Positions 1-9,605 are shown, numbered from the stretch's first letter. The stretch: DNA of 53,142 nucleotides from Sphingomonas sp. Leaf10 (GCF_001421245.1 NZ_LMKE01000012.1:105713-158854); one strand, 5' to 3'. Translations and numbers: made by a program. Notes: generated by a model from the letters alone, not told the origin.

Positions 1-3000
1 CTTCAGGTCGATCGCGACGGCATCGCCAACGGCTCGAACTTCACGACGCTCGTCACTTTCGAGAACACCATCGCCAGCCAGTTCATCGCAGAGAACTTCG
101 CAGGACTTGCGCCGCGGGCGCTCGGCTCCTTGCCGACGGTTACCTTGCTCGCGCGCTCCGACAGTGGGGTTGCGGGTGACGGCATCACCAAGAGCACGCG
201 CCCCACGTTCGTTGGTCAGGCGGACCCCGGCTCCGTCGTGAAGTTGTTCGTCGATGACGTTGTGATCGGTACGGCAAAAGCGGGAACGACCGGAGCGTGG
301 TCCTTCACGCCTAAGACGGCTCTGGTCGATGGTCCTCGGATCGTGACGGCCAGCGTGGTGGATGGGAATGGTTTGGAGGTAGCTCGATCGGAGCCCTTTA
401 CCGTCACGATCGACACGATCGGACCCGACGTGACCGGCCCTGTCCTCGTTGCAGGCGATAATACCGGTCTTGCCGGTGACCGCGTTACCGCACGAACCGC
501 GCCCGCCTTTACCGGCACCGCAGAAAAAGGTGCGGTCGTCACCATCCTCGTCGACAATGTTGCCGTCACAACCGTGAACGCGGACCAGAACGGAACGTGG
601 CACTATACCGCCGATACGCTTGCCGAAGGCAAACACCGGATCGGGGTCCGCGCGACCGATATCGCCGGCAACGTGAGTGCCACCCGCACAGCTACGTTTA
701 CGATCGACACTGCCATCGACGCGCCCACGTTGACCGGACTTTCCGCGCGGTCGGATACCGGCGTGAAGGGCGACAACATCAGCCGGGTCGCCAAGACCGG
801 CCTGACCGGTACCGCAGAGGCAGGTGCGACCGTAACGGTCTTTGTCGACGGCACTGCCATGGGGACCGCCAAGGCGAACAGTCTCGGGCAGTGGAGCTTT
901 GCCAATCCCGTCCTGTCGGACGGTTTGCACGACGCGTACGTCACCGCCGTCGATGCGGCCGGCAACGCCAGCATGCCTTCCGAAACCTATAGCTTCACGG
1001 TCGATACGCTTGCCCCGACACTGGGCGCCGCGCTGTTGTCGGCGGAGAGCGATTCGGGCGCGCCGGGTGACGGGATCACCAACCTCGCTCCCGTGCTGGA
1101 GGGCATGGCGGAGGCCGGGTCGACCGTCACGCTCACCATCGACGGCGTCGAAGCCGCCTCGATCGTAGCCGATGCGGTAACCGGCGCCTGGAGCTACACC
1201 CCAATCGATCTGGGGGAGGGACGCCACAGCGTGTCGGTCCGCGCGACCGACATTGCGGGCAACGCCAGTGCGACCAAGAAGACATATGTCACGGTCGACA
1301 CCGTTGCCGCAGTGCCGGTCGTCGCCGGACTGTCGGTGAAGTCGGATAGCGGAGCGATCGGTGACAATATCACCAAGTCCAATCGTCCCGTCCTGACTGG
1401 CAGTGCCAAGGCGGGTGCGACGGTCACGCTCTACGCCGACGACGTTGCCATCGGCAGCGCCAAGGCCGCGTCGAACGGCGCCTGGAGCATCACGCTGTCC
1501 GAACCGCTGGGCGATGGCACCTATGCCTTCAGCGCGGCGATTACCGATCTTGCCGGCAACGCCAGTGAACGGTCGTCCGCGGTGAACGTGACGGTAGACG
1601 CGGTCGCGCCCACTGCCGACCGGCCTGTCCTGGTCGAAACGTCCGACAGCGGCAAGATCGGTGACAACATCACCAACGACTATACCCCTACGCTCGCCGG
1701 CGTCGCGGAAGCGGGAAATAGCGTGACTGTGCGCATCGACGGCAAGGACGTCGCAACGGTGGTCGCCGATAGCATGGGCCAATGGGAATATACGCCGACC
1801 GCGCTGCTGTCGGTGGGCCAGCACAAGGTGGTGGCGATCGCGCGCGACACGGCCGGCAATATCGGCAAGGCGTCGTCGATACTCACACTGAACATCGAAA
1901 AGCAGGTTACGGCGTTGGCAGCCCCGGCGCTCACGACGGAGTCCGATACCGGTAAGATCGGCGACGGCATCACCTCGGACGCTTCGCCTACCCTCGCTGG
2001 TGTGGTCGATGCTGGCGCGACCGTAACGATCACACTCGACGGCCGGCAGGTCGGCACCGTAGCCGCAGACAGCACGACCGGCGCGTGGAGCTACAAGATT
2101 GCCACGCCGCTCGACGATGGCGCGTATCTCGTCAGCGTGAAAGCGGGCGGTGCCGTGGTCGAACAGCTTGCGCTGACCATCGACACGATCGATCCGTCAA
2201 AGCCGGGCAAGGCCATGATCGATGCAGCATCGGACACCGGTATCATCGGCGATGGCCGCACGACGACGACGGCACCGCTGCTGCGCGGAACGGCAGAGGC
2301 GAACGGCACGGTCCAGCTCTACATCGACAATCGAAAGGTCGCGACGGTTGCCGCGGATGCGACGGGCGCATGGTCCTACCTTCCGGAAGCGGCGCTGTCG
2401 GTCGGTGACCACGTCGTCCAGATCCGCACGGCCGATGCGGCCGGCAACGTCAGCGACAAGTCCGACCCGCTCGCCCTGCGCATCCAAAGCCGTGTCGCTG
2501 CGGCAACGTTGACGACGGGCGTCGACGACGTGGTGGCCGACGACACTGGGATCACGGTGACGGGGACGTCGGCGACGCTGACGGCGACTACGCTGGGCAT
2601 GCCGGGCTATATGGGTGCGCCGGGCACACCGCCGGTGCTGGGCGACCAACTGATCGGCGGTGCCGGGTATGATACGTTGCAGTTGTTCGGCGGCGGTGAG
2701 TACCGGATCGACAAGCTGGGCGCGTTCACCAGCTTCGAGCGGGTACTGGTGACCAATCCTGGCGGCAGCGGCGATACGCGGGTGTATCTTGGCACTCAGG
2801 CGGTCGAGCTGGGCGTGTCGCATGGCTATAATGCGAACTTCTATCTGGGTTCGGGCAAGGTCACGTTCGAGAGCAGCGTGTCCGGATCGCTGACGGTGAC
2901 CTCGGCCGACAACTGGAACGTCGCCAACGTCATCAAGGGTGTTTCGTCCGTTCCGGGCAGCACCTACGTCAGCGCGAGCATGTCGATAAACTTCGGCAAC

Positions 3001-3579
3001 TACGGCGCAGCCCAGACCTACGACCTGCGCTCGGCCAGCTTGGCATCAGTCTACATCTCGTCCACCGCAGCCAACACCTTCCTGGTGAACAGCACCGTTA
3101 TGGCCGGGGTGACCAACTGGTCCGGGTTGAGCTCTTACGGCGAGAGCAAGCTGAGCGTGGCCGATGCCAGCATCGATCTGGGTTGGTCGTCGCTGAGCAA
3201 CTTCAGGATCGTGTCGACCAACGTGACCGGCACCACCTTCACCACCAACAACAGCGCCACGGCGCTTCAAGTACAGGGCGGTGCCGGCCAGGACACGTTG
3301 GTCCTCAAGGGCAGCGCCCTCACCATCGACCAGCGCAATGCTATCTTCGCCACCAGTTCGGTCGAAACCATCACCGATACCAGCGGAACGTACGCCAAAT
3401 CGGCCGCACCGTTCGCACTCCGCATCGATACCGCCTCGACGCTATTCGCGTTTGGCGACAATCATACCGACGACAATCAGGCATCGGCAACTGCGTCTTG
3501 GGACGACGTGCGGCTTGATTCGTGGAATTACCTGTCGGCCGCCACGCATTCGGCGGTCTTCGCCGATACCCTGCTGTAG
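1..3579 (+). CDS. Giant Ig-like-repeat surface/secreted protein, 5' end outside window
   Basis: The frame is open from the first base, so the true start lies upstream; a TTG at 130 is only an internal codon. Eight tandem repeats of about 95 residues run from about 157 to 2500. Each has the pattern SD(S/T)G..GD.IT, then (T/A)GTAEAGATV, GAWSYTP and D.AGN.S, ending in (T/V)DT..P. This is the pattern of bacterial Ig-like (Big_13/Big_6 type) adhesin domains. The remaining 350 residues hold two short GGAGxDTL motifs like calcium-binding beta-roll (RTX) turns, and the protein ends in a hydrophobic tail (FADTLL) as type I secretion substrates often do. Adhesin or biofilm-matrix role is inferred. No secretion genes are visible here. 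A strong hairpin follows the stop. Confidence 0.85.
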   Translation, partial: LQVDRDGIANGSNFTTLVTFENTIASQFIAENFAGLAPRALGSLPTVTLLARSDSGVAGDGITKSTRPTFVGQADPGSVVKLFVDDVVIGTAKAGTTGAWSFTPKTALVDGPRIVTASVVDGNGLEVARSEPFTVTIDTIGPDVTGPVLVAGDNTGLAGDRVTARTAPAFTGTAEKGAVVTILVDNVAVTTVNADQNGTWHYTADTLAEGKHRIGVRATDIAGNVSATRTATFTIDTAIDAPTLTGLSARSDTGVKGDNISRVAKTGLTGTAEAGATVTVFVDGTAMGTAKANSLGQWSFANPVLSDGLHDAYVTAVDAAGNASMPSETYSFTVDTLAPTLGAALLSAESDSGAPGDGITNLAPVLEGMAEAGSTVTLTIDGVEAASIVADAVTGAWSYTPIDLGEGRHSVSVRATDIAGNASATKKTYVTVDTVAAVPVVAGLSVKSDSGAIGDNITKSNRPVLTGSAKAGATVTLYADDVAIGSAKAASNGAWSITLSEPLGDGTYAFSAAITDLAGNASERSSAVNVTVDAVAPTADRPVLVETSDSGKIGDNITNDYTPTLAGVAEAGNSVTVRIDGKDVATVVADSMGQWEYTPTALLSVGQHKVVAIARDTAGNIGKASSILTLNIEKQVTALAAPALTTESDTGKIGDGITSDASPTLAGVVDAGATVTITLDGRQVGTVAADSTTGAWSYKIATPLDDGAYLVSVKAGGAVVEQLALTIDTIDPSKPGKAMIDAASDTGIIGDGRTTTTAPLLRGTAEANGTVQLYIDNRKVATVAADATGAWSYLPEAALSVGDHVVQIRTADAAGNVSDKSDPLALRIQSRVAAATLTTGVDDVVADDTGITVTGTSATLTATTLGMPGYMGAPGTPPVLGDQLIGGAGYDTLQLFGGGEYRIDKLGAFTSFERVLVTNPGGSGDTRVYLGTQAVELGVSHGYNANFYLGSGKVTFESSVSGSLTVTSADNWNVANVIKGVSSVPGSTYVSASMSINFGNYGAAQTYDLRSASLASVYISSTAANTFLVNSTVMAGVTNWSGLSSYGESKLSVADASIDLGWSSLSNFRIVSTNVTGTTFTTNNSATALQVQGGAGQDTLVLKGSALTIDQRNAIFATSSVETITDTSGTYAKSAAPFALRIDTASTLFAFGDNHTDDNQASATASWDDVRLDSWNYLSAATHSAVFADTLL

Positions 3580-3587
3580 GCGGATGC

Positions 3588-3632
3588 CCTGCACCGCTAC
3601 TATCTCAACACTGGAGATAGTAGCGGTGCGGG
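3588..3632. terminator. Hairpin between convergent genes
   Basis: A 16-bp perfect inverted repeat (3591-3606 with 3614-3629, loop of 7) extends to 19 pairs with one G-T pair. It starts 9 bp after the adhesin stop and ends 16 bp before the stop of the convergent resolvase gene. No T tract follows on either strand, so a bidirectional terminator is inferred from position and stem strength only. Confidence 0.55.
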
Positions 3633-3647
3633 AAATTTCGGCAGGGC

Positions 3648-4328
3648 TTATTGTCCAGCGTCGATGCTCTCATAATGCATGTCTGGCGCCGTAATCTTTT
3701 TGCGGTGTAGCGCGGTCACGCGTTTGACCTGTGCAATGCTGCAACCGGCTAGTTCCGCCGTGCGGGCAATACTCATGCCGGCATCGCGCAACGCCACGAT
3801 GCGGCGGTGGTGCGCCAGATCCGGCTTCCGCCCGGTGTAGCGCCCTGCCCGCTTGGCGATCTCTATCCCTTCACGTTGGCGTTCGCGTCGGGTTTCGTAA
3901 TCGTCGCGCGCAGTTTGCAGCGCGACGCGGAGCAGCATGTTCTGGACCGCTTCAAGCACAATGCGTGAGACACCAGAACTGTCGGCAACCAGATCGGAGA
4001 AGTCGACGATGCCGGGCACCGCCAATCGCGCCCCCTTCCCCCGGATCGTTGCGACCAGCAGTTCGGCTTCGGGCAAAGGCAAGCGGCTGATCCGATCGAT
4101 CTTCTCCGCGATCACGACTTCGCCGGGTTGCAGGTCGTCAACCATACGCAACAGTTCGGGGCGGTCGGGTCGCGCGCCAGACGCTTTCTCACGGTACACC
4201 GCAGCGACATAGAAGCCGGCTGCCCGAGCGCCGGTGACGATCGCCTCTTGCCGGGCCAGATCCTGTTCGTCGGTACTGACCCGCAGATATACGCGCGCCG
4301 CCCGGATCATGCTTTGTTGCTCGCTCAT
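3648..4328 (-). CDS. Serine recombinase (resolvase/invertase family), copy 1
   Basis: 226 residues. The N-terminal catalytic domain has YLRVSTDEQ with the nucleophilic Ser at residue 18 and Arg16. It continues with the helix E segment containing KIDRISRLPLPEAELL. The C-terminal HTH (IVALRDAGMSIARTAELAGC) is of the Hin/resolvase type. Length is slightly above the 180-200 of typical small resolvases. The protein is nearly identical to the one encoded at 11985-12629; the tails differ (this copy ends ITAPDMHYESIDAGQ, the other RSVTA). It would cut and rejoin DNA at short dyad sites. A conserved 14-bp sequence lies just upstream of both copies. The gene is convergent with the adhesin gene. Confidence 0.9.
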   Translation of the reverse strand: MSEQQSMIRAARVYLRVSTDEQDLARQEAIVTGARAAGFYVAAVYREKASGARPDRPELLRMVDDLQPGEVVIAEKIDRISRLPLPEAELLVATIRGKGARLAVPGIVDFSDLVADSSGVSRIVLEAVQNMLLRVALQTARDDYETRRERQREGIEIAKRAGRYTGRKPDLAHHRRIVALRDAGMSIARTAELAGCSIAQVKRVTALHRKKITAPDMHYESIDAGQ

Positions 4329-4338
4329 CGTTCCCGGT

Positions 4339-4352
4339 TCAACTGGGTATAC
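4339..4352. promoter_or_regulatory. Conserved site upstream of resolvase copy 1
   Basis: TCAACTGGGTATAC here is identical to 12641-12654, at the same distance from the start of copy 2. It holds the half-dyad GGGTATACTC. It could be the promoter/operator or a recombinase-binding subsite; the sequence alone does not decide. The remaining 4353-4545 shows no gene. Confidence 0.35.
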
Positions 4353-4545
4353 TCAAGATAGCAATTAGCCAATTCGAAGCGAGGCAACCTATTCTTTCCG
4401 AGAACAGATCGCGATCGGCGTTTCGAAAGATATGAACGGCACCGGTAATCGTTCACAATCGTCCGTATCAAAGTTGATCTGGCCACGCATCATCATGGAG
4501 GCGGCACCTCTTCATCAACGCGCCTAGGAGGTTGCGATAAGCCTA

Positions 4546-5631
4546 TTATGGATTTGGCAGGCGGCCGGTTAGGCTCCTCAACTGTATCGATAGTCCGGCT
4601 TGTCTCTCGGTGCCGGTCTTCGCATAGGTTCGCGTGAGGTGGGTTCGGATCGTTTCCATGGAAACGCCAAGCGACTTCGCGGCTTCGGCCGGCGTCCGGC
4701 CCTCGGCTACGAGGCAGGCGACCTTGGATTCGGCCGGTGTGAGATCATAGAGGCTGCGGATAGTCTGCACGTCCAGGAACGCCGAGCGTCCAGGTACGTC
4801 TATGACTGCGAGAGCGGCGCCAACGGAGAACACGTCCTGAGCGGATCGAAGCAAAGGAGCGACATGAATGACGAACATCGCCTGACCAGCTCTTCTGACC
4901 GCGATGGATCGCCCAATGCCCGAGTTCGCCGCTGCCAGTGCATTTGACAACTCGACGTCGACGCCCGGCTGCGAAAACGTCAGACGGCCCGTCCTGTCAC
5001 CAATAGAACTTGCGACCAGGGCCGAGAACGCTGAGTTGGCGCTTACGATAGTAGCGTCTGTTGCAAGAACTGCCGCTGCTGATCCTATCGCTGCCAGAGC
5101 GTCGGTAGCGGCAGTCGCCTGTTCCATTTTCATCCGTGCGGAAATCGCTGCGGCGCGGGCCAAGTGAGGCCGGAGTTGGTCCAGTTGTGCTACGGCCTCT
5201 CTCGCTTTAAAATATCCGTCGAAACCTTCGAGGGTAATCATCAGGCCGTCCATCTTGATGCCTTGGATCGTCGTCCCTGCACCGGCTTCGAGACTCCGTG
5301 GTCTCAGGAATTCAGTGTAGATCGGCAAGGTCTCGAGTTCATGCGGCGTGGCTATGTCTTGGTCCGTAACGAAACCAGCGTAGGAAGATAGCGAACGGCA
5401 GCGGGCAGCCCGTATGTTATGCTTGGACCAACCCTGTTCCTCGAAATCTCGCATGAGTGAGCCGAGGCTCGGCGATGCCGTCCATCTTTCAGTACCGCCG
5501 GACTGCACCATAAGTAACGCGCCACGGGTTCTAAAAAACCGGGCAAGCTCAGCGAGGGTATCGGGCCAAAGAGACGGCATGATACCTGCTTCGTAGATCG
5601 AATCTATCAGTGAGTTGCCGCTCATCTCCAT
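4546..5631 (-). CDS. LuxR-family transcriptional regulator
   Basis: 361 residues. The C-terminal 65 residues form a GerE/LuxR HTH: LTPAESKVACLVAEGRTPAE, then AKSLGVSMETIRTHL. The N-terminal 290 residues have no recognised autoinducer domain; residues about 175-285 have a PAS-like flavour (ATDATIVSANSAFSALV). The ATG at 5631 has a good ribosome-binding site (GGGGAGG at 5638-5644, 6-base spacer). It is divergent from the surface-protein gene at 5878 across 246 bp holding two dyads, so control of that neighbour is a reasonable inference. The ligand is unknown. Confidence 0.8.
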   Translation of the reverse strand: MEMSGNSLIDSIYEAGIMPSLWPDTLAELARFFRTRGALLMVQSGGTERWTASPSLGSLMRDFEEQGWSKHNIRAARCRSLSSYAGFVTDQDIATPHELETLPIYTEFLRPRSLEAGAGTTIQGIKMDGLMITLEGFDGYFKAREAVAQLDQLRPHLARAAAISARMKMEQATAATDALAAIGSAAAVLATDATIVSANSAFSALVASSIGDRTGRLTFSQPGVDVELSNALAAANSGIGRSIAVRRAGQAMFVIHVAPLLRSAQDVFSVGAALAVIDVPGRSAFLDVQTIRSLYDLTPAESKVACLVAEGRTPAEAAKSLGVSMETIRTHLTRTYAKTGTERQAGLSIQLRSLTGRLPNP

Positions 5632-5671
5632 CTTCGGCCTCCCCGAGTTTTTTTAAGCAAACCTCCCGGTA

Positions 5672-5705
5672 TCACTCGAACGGGTGACGCCGTGCTGTGT
5701 AGCAC
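5672..5705. promoter_or_regulatory. Two dyads in a divergent intergenic region
   Basis: TCACTC-GAAC-GGGTGA (5672-5687, 5 of 6 symmetric pairs) is followed by GTGCT-GTGT-AGCAC (5692-5705, perfect). They lie between the divergent LuxR regulator and the surface-protein gene, so operator function is inferred. A poly-T stretch lies at about 5649-5655. Confidence 0.35.
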
Positions 5706-5877
5706 ATTGTAAATGCATGGTTAACGAGAAATCTTGGCTCGAAAATCCGGAACGCCGGGACGTTCATCGAAACGTCTTCGACGATCACTCGGATGTAATC
5801 GAGCAGGAGAAGAAAAGCCGGTTGTGATCGGTTGCAGTAGCATATTTCCGTGTCGTGAATTCGGGGAGGGATTAGTT

Positions 5878-8121
5878 ATGACAGAGAGACTATATGTAAG
5901 CGTACTGCAGAACCACGATAACGCAGGTACCGACAATCTATTCATATTCGGCGAGGCGGGAGAGACGGTGATCATAAGGTCGCGTTCCGGCTATGAGGCA
6001 ACCGCCACAATTGGAGCGGACGGCTCGGTTGCGGTGCTGCTTCCCAAGAACCTGGCCATGTTCGGTACCGGCATCAACGACCAGGGACTTGTTATCGAAT
6101 CGGAAGGATCCATCTCTGCGCTTCTATCGCAGCGCGAGTATGCCACGTCCGATCTATCCGTAATCTTCGGCGAAAAAACTCTCGGCAAAGAGTACATCAT
6201 CGCTTCGCAGGGTAGCACTATTCTCGACGGCGGCCAGTTCTCGGTTCAGGCAATCAAGGATGGCACTATCGTCACGTTCACGCTGCCTAATGGGCAGCAG
6301 TCTACGGTCGAGCTCGATGCCGGCGAGACGTTCAAGTTCTCGACAGTCGACGCATCGGCCAACGCCGCACTCGGAATCAACATTTCTGGCGGGTTGAACC
6401 TGACTGGTACGTTGATTTCCTCGACGGAGAACGTCGCCGTCTTCAGCGGTGCGGGTTGCGCCAACATCGGCGACGGGGCGTGCGACCATCTCATCGAGCA
6501 GATGCCGCCGATCAGCGCTCTGTCGCAGAGCTACGTGCTCGGCGAGGCATTCGATGTGGGAACGGGGAACAATCTGGTACGGGTCGTTGCCGCCTACGAC
6601 GGGACCGAAGTAGTGGTCGACGGGTCGGTCGTGGCTACCCTGTCGAGGGGATCGTTCCACGAATTCACCTTGTCCGACACTGCCGCAGTCGTGACCACGT
6701 CCCGTCCCGCACTGGTCGCTCAGTACCTACAGGGCGCAACGACGGCAGGCGGTGAAGGCGACCCGGCACTCAGCTTCGTACCGGGAACGGATACGTGGCT
6801 CGACTCGTACGTCGTTGCCACCCCGTCGGGATCGGACGCCTTAGAGAGCAACCTCCTTAACCTGATAGTTCCGACGGCTGCGCTCGACACGCTGACCATC
6901 AACGGTGCGCTCGTCGACCCGAACGAGTTCACATCGATCGCCGGCACTGATCTGAGCGTTGCCAATGTGAACATCGAGCCCGGCGTCATTCGCGTCGAAG
7001 CGTCGGAAGAGTTCCAGCTTTCGATATTCGGCTATGACTTCTATGAATCATACCTCACCTTCGGCGGCGCGAGCTTTGCTTCCGGTCTGTCGAATGCGGC
7101 ACCTGTCGGGAACGACGACAGCTACGTCGTGGGGGTCGATACCGTCCTGACGGTCGCTGCCCCGGAGGGCGTTTTGGCGAACGACACCGATGCCGAAGAC
7201 GATCCGCTGATCGCATCTCTGCTTACGGGTCCTTCGCACGGGACGTTGGCGCTCAATGCCGATGGCTCGTTCACATACACGCCGGACGCGGGATACGAAG
7301 GACAGGACAGCTTCGTCTATCAGGTAAGCGACGGGGAGGACGATAGCGGAGAGACGGTCGTCGAGCTCTTGGTGCGAGGCGACGACCCGCCGGGCTGCCC
7401 TACGGTGAACCGCGTCGGTACCGTGAACGGCTCGTCCGGTGCCAACGAAGTCCTCACCGGCGCCGACTACCACAATACGTTCTTCTTCAGCGCCGCCGCA
7501 GATACAGGTGACGACCGCATCACCAACTTCGGCGCGTCCGACGTGCTCGTGACGGACACGATGCTCAGGGATTCGAATGGCGACGGCCTCATCGGTCTGG
7601 GGCGCAACCGAAAGCTCGACCTCAGCGGCGCCGGCGGTACGATCGCGATCGATGGCGTGTCCGCGCTTCGAGTTCTCGGCGAAGCCTGTGAGGACAACTG
7701 GGTCTATGGTGCGGCGTATGTGAGGCCGACGGGTGCGAAGGAAGGCTACGTCTTGAGTGACGACAGCCTTTCCGGAGACGAGGGAGATCTCGCGGGCGAC
7801 GTGTTCTTCTTCGATACCGCGTTGGATCTCGATCTTGGCGCGGACAACATCACCGCGTTCGGCAGCAACGACCTACTGGTGACCACCACGCGGCTGAACG
7901 ATCGCAACGGCGATGGCATCATCGCCTTCGGCAGCAATCGCGTCCTTGACCTTTCGGGAGGAACCGGAGCTCCTGGCGAGGGCGGTTCCGTCTCGATCAG
8001 GGACGCGCTGGGTGCGGTCGTCACAGCCATCGAATATGATGGGTCGGTAACGCGGAACGGCGTGACGTACTACGTCTACAGCAGCGTTGGCTCGGCGGCG
8101 GACCTGGAAACTTTCGGCTAA
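5878..8121 (+). CDS. IgGFc-binding-like surface protein with cadherin-like and DxNxDG repeat modules
   Basis: About 747 residues. The ATG at 5878 is preferred over the upstream frame extension (5734) because GGGGAGGG (5863-5870) precedes it by 7 bases. Residues 1-400 resemble the IgGFc-binding N-terminal beta domain (repeated YVV/LSRGSFHEFTLSDTAAV type strands). About 410-500 is a cadherin-like/VCBS-type domain (VLANDTDAEDDPL, then GSFTYTPDAGYEGQDSFVY). The last 245 residues carry two copies of a module with D.ITNFGASDVLVT and DxNxDGxIxFGxNRxLDLSG, which resembles calcium-binding loops. There is no classical signal peptide; non-classical or type I export is possible. The same module occurs twice in the convergent gene at 8647-9429. 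Confidence 0.8.
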   Translation: MTERLYVSVLQNHDNAGTDNLFIFGEAGETVIIRSRSGYEATATIGADGSVAVLLPKNLAMFGTGINDQGLVIESEGSISALLSQREYATSDLSVIFGEKTLGKEYIIASQGSTILDGGQFSVQAIKDGTIVTFTLPNGQQSTVELDAGETFKFSTVDASANAALGINISGGLNLTGTLISSTENVAVFSGAGCANIGDGACDHLIEQMPPISALSQSYVLGEAFDVGTGNNLVRVVAAYDGTEVVVDGSVVATLSRGSFHEFTLSDTAAVVTTSRPALVAQYLQGATTAGGEGDPALSFVPGTDTWLDSYVVATPSGSDALESNLLNLIVPTAALDTLTINGALVDPNEFTSIAGTDLSVANVNIEPGVIRVEASEEFQLSIFGYDFYESYLTFGGASFASGLSNAAPVGNDDSYVVGVDTVLTVAAPEGVLANDTDAEDDPLIASLLTGPSHGTLALNADGSFTYTPDAGYEGQDSFVYQVSDGEDDSGETVVELLVRGDDPPGCPTVNRVGTVNGSSGANEVLTGADYHNTFFFSAAADTGDDRITNFGASDVLVTDTMLRDSNGDGLIGLGRNRKLDLSGAGGTIAIDGVSALRVLGEACEDNWVYGAAYVRPTGAKEGYVLSDDSLSGDEGDLAGDVFFFDTALDLDLGADNITAFGSNDLLVTTTRLNDRNGDGIIAFGSNRVLDLSGGTGAPGEGGSVSIRDALGAVVTAIEYDGSVTRNGVTYYVYSSVGSAADLETFG

Positions 8122-8127
8122 TGCGTG

Positions 8128-8162
8128 ATGGGCGCCCGCCGTACGAACGGGCGTCCATTTCC
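8128..8162 (+). terminator. Probable intrinsic terminator after the IgGFc-like gene
   Basis: An 11-bp stem (8128-8138 with 8148-8158, one G-T pair, 9-base loop) starts 6 bp after the stop, followed by a short ATTT. The T tract is weak. Confidence 0.55.
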
Positions 8163-8590
8163 AAAATATCTGCTTATCTATTCAAGGGGCCTCCACCCCA
8201 TCAGTTCACTTGCCTGCTCTGAATTCCGTCACGATTCGTCCGGTGTGGCGTGATGCCGTGCTTCGTGCAGCGCCGGATGATGGGCGAATGCTTCTATATC
8301 CATCGAGTCCGGGAATCGTTGCCATGCACCTTGGTGGCGTAAGTACCTGCGCTGCCGCGCTGGTCGTGCCACCGGATCGCTCCCGAACCGCCGCGTTGCA
8401 TCTTAGCAACGTGTCCCAAATCGGCTGCAGCCGGCTGCAGCGACCATGGCTTGATCGACAACGGCTTGCCCATTCATGCACACCGACATTCCAACAGGCG
8501 CCGTGGTTCTGACCGGCGACCCGTGTGAATTCCCGTTGCCTTACGTGAGCTAAAGATGCGTTACTGATTCCCCATATGCGAGTGAAGCCG
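8163..8590. other. Intergenic stretch with no supported gene
   Basis: About 430 bp between the convergent genes. Open frames on both strands (for example 8210-8512) have no recognisable motif, poor composition and no ribosome-binding site. I see nothing functional beyond the flanking terminators. Confidence 0.5.
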
Positions 8591-8622
8591 AAAAAAAGGC
8601 TCGCCGACTGTTCGGCGAGCCT
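8591..8622 (-). terminator. Intrinsic terminator for the 8647-9429 gene
   Basis: A perfect 11-bp stem AGGCTCGCCGA / TCGGCGAGCCT with a 4-base loop is followed on the minus strand by a run of seven T (A7 at 8591-8597). It lies 24 bp past the stop codon, a textbook rho-independent terminator. Confidence 0.9.
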
Positions 8623-8646
8623 CTTCATCGCGGCGACTGTGGTCTA

Positions 8647-9429
8647 TCAGATAATCGGATCGACCGTAGTCGTCGCAGTCCCATAGTAATAGTACGTCGT
8701 TCCGTCGACTTCGTTCGATCCGAGGTAAGCCAGTCCTGAGATGCCCGTGAAGTTGACCTGACCGCCTGGCCCCTTGGATGGATCGCTCGAGTTGGGACCA
8801 GTCGTACCCGACGTATCGAGAACAGCGTTACCACCAAACGTAACGGTGTTGTCACCATCGCGATCGAACAATAGCCGGGTGGTGACGAACAGATCATCGT
8901 CACCAAAACCGGTCACGGTATCGCTGCCTAGGTTCAGACCAAGGCCGTTGTCATGAAACACAACCCTCTGTCCACCGCTAACGTCAATGGTGTCGTTGGA
9001 AACGTCGCCTTCGATAACGCTTGCTTCGCCAAAGGTGTCGAACAGGTTGAATAACGTTCCAGCGTCAGCGTAGACGTGGTTGCCGCCCTTCTCGCCGAGA
9101 TATCGCAACAACAAGATCGCGTTCTCGTTCTCGCCGACAATCTGAAAATGGTCCTCGCCGGCATTGCTCCGTGAACTGCGATCTATATCGAGAACGCCGT
9201 TCGGTCCGAACGCTATGAAGCCATCATTATTCCCGTCAAAGATTTTTTTGCCGTTCAGGATGGAATCATCGCTTCCGAAATTTACGAAGCTGTCATTGCC
9301 CACTTTGCCGCTGGCAATGACATAGGCGTGCGAGCCGCCGCCCGCATCATATACGTCCGCAGTTCCGTTAGCGATGACAGCAACCTCGGTAGCCGAGGTA
9401 ATGAGAACGCTATTATTGCGAAATGCCAT
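8647..9429 (-). CDS. DxNxDG-repeat extracellular-type protein
   Basis: 260 residues starting at the ATG at 9429 (GAGGTG, 4 bases upstream); an upstream in-frame extension to 9471 lacks such a site. Two copies of the module seen in the C-terminus of the convergent 5878 gene are present. The first has SFVNFGSDDSIL, then DGNNDGFIAFGPNGVLDID. The second has DTVTGFGDDDLFVTT, then DRDGDNTVTFGGNAVLDTSG. Aspartate- and glycine-rich loops suggest calcium-dependent folding outside the cell. There is no signal peptide. A 16-bp palindrome lies just upstream and a strong terminator downstream, so this is a monocistronic unit. Function unknown. Confidence 0.8.
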   Translation of the reverse strand: MAFRNNSVLITSATEVAVIANGTADVYDAGGGSHAYVIASGKVGNDSFVNFGSDDSILNGKKIFDGNNDGFIAFGPNGVLDIDRSSRSNAGEDHFQIVGENENAILLLRYLGEKGGNHVYADAGTLFNLFDTFGEASVIEGDVSNDTIDVSGGQRVVFHDNGLGLNLGSDTVTGFGDDDLFVTTRLLFDRDGDNTVTFGGNAVLDTSGTTGPNSSDPSKGPGGQVNFTGISGLAYLGSNEVDGTTYYYYGTATTTVDPII

Positions 9430-9450
9430 AACACACCTCATCCGTAAGTA

Positions 9451-9466
9451 TTTACCCATGGGTAAA
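9451..9466. promoter_or_regulatory. Perfect 16-bp palindrome upstream of the DxNxDG protein gene
   Basis: TTTACCCATGGGTAAA is a perfect palindrome centred about 30 bp upstream of the start at 9429. Its position suits a repressor operator; the protein that binds it is unknown. Confidence 0.45.
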
Positions 9467-9605
9467 GGCACCTCATGGGGCGGTACGCATACAGCTCGCT
9501 GCTAAGACGAATTTTTGTTGAGCACATAGTAAGCCCAAGTTGCCGGATAATATCCAGTTACATAAGTTAGTATTTGTAAAATATGATTTTATTTGAACCA
9601 AGAAT

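Noticed and set aside
5734..5877. N-terminal extension of the IgGFc-like protein (48 codons)
   Set aside because: The extension is Arg/Lys-rich, lacks a ribosome-binding site and spans the likely promoter, whereas the ATG at 5878 has a strong site.
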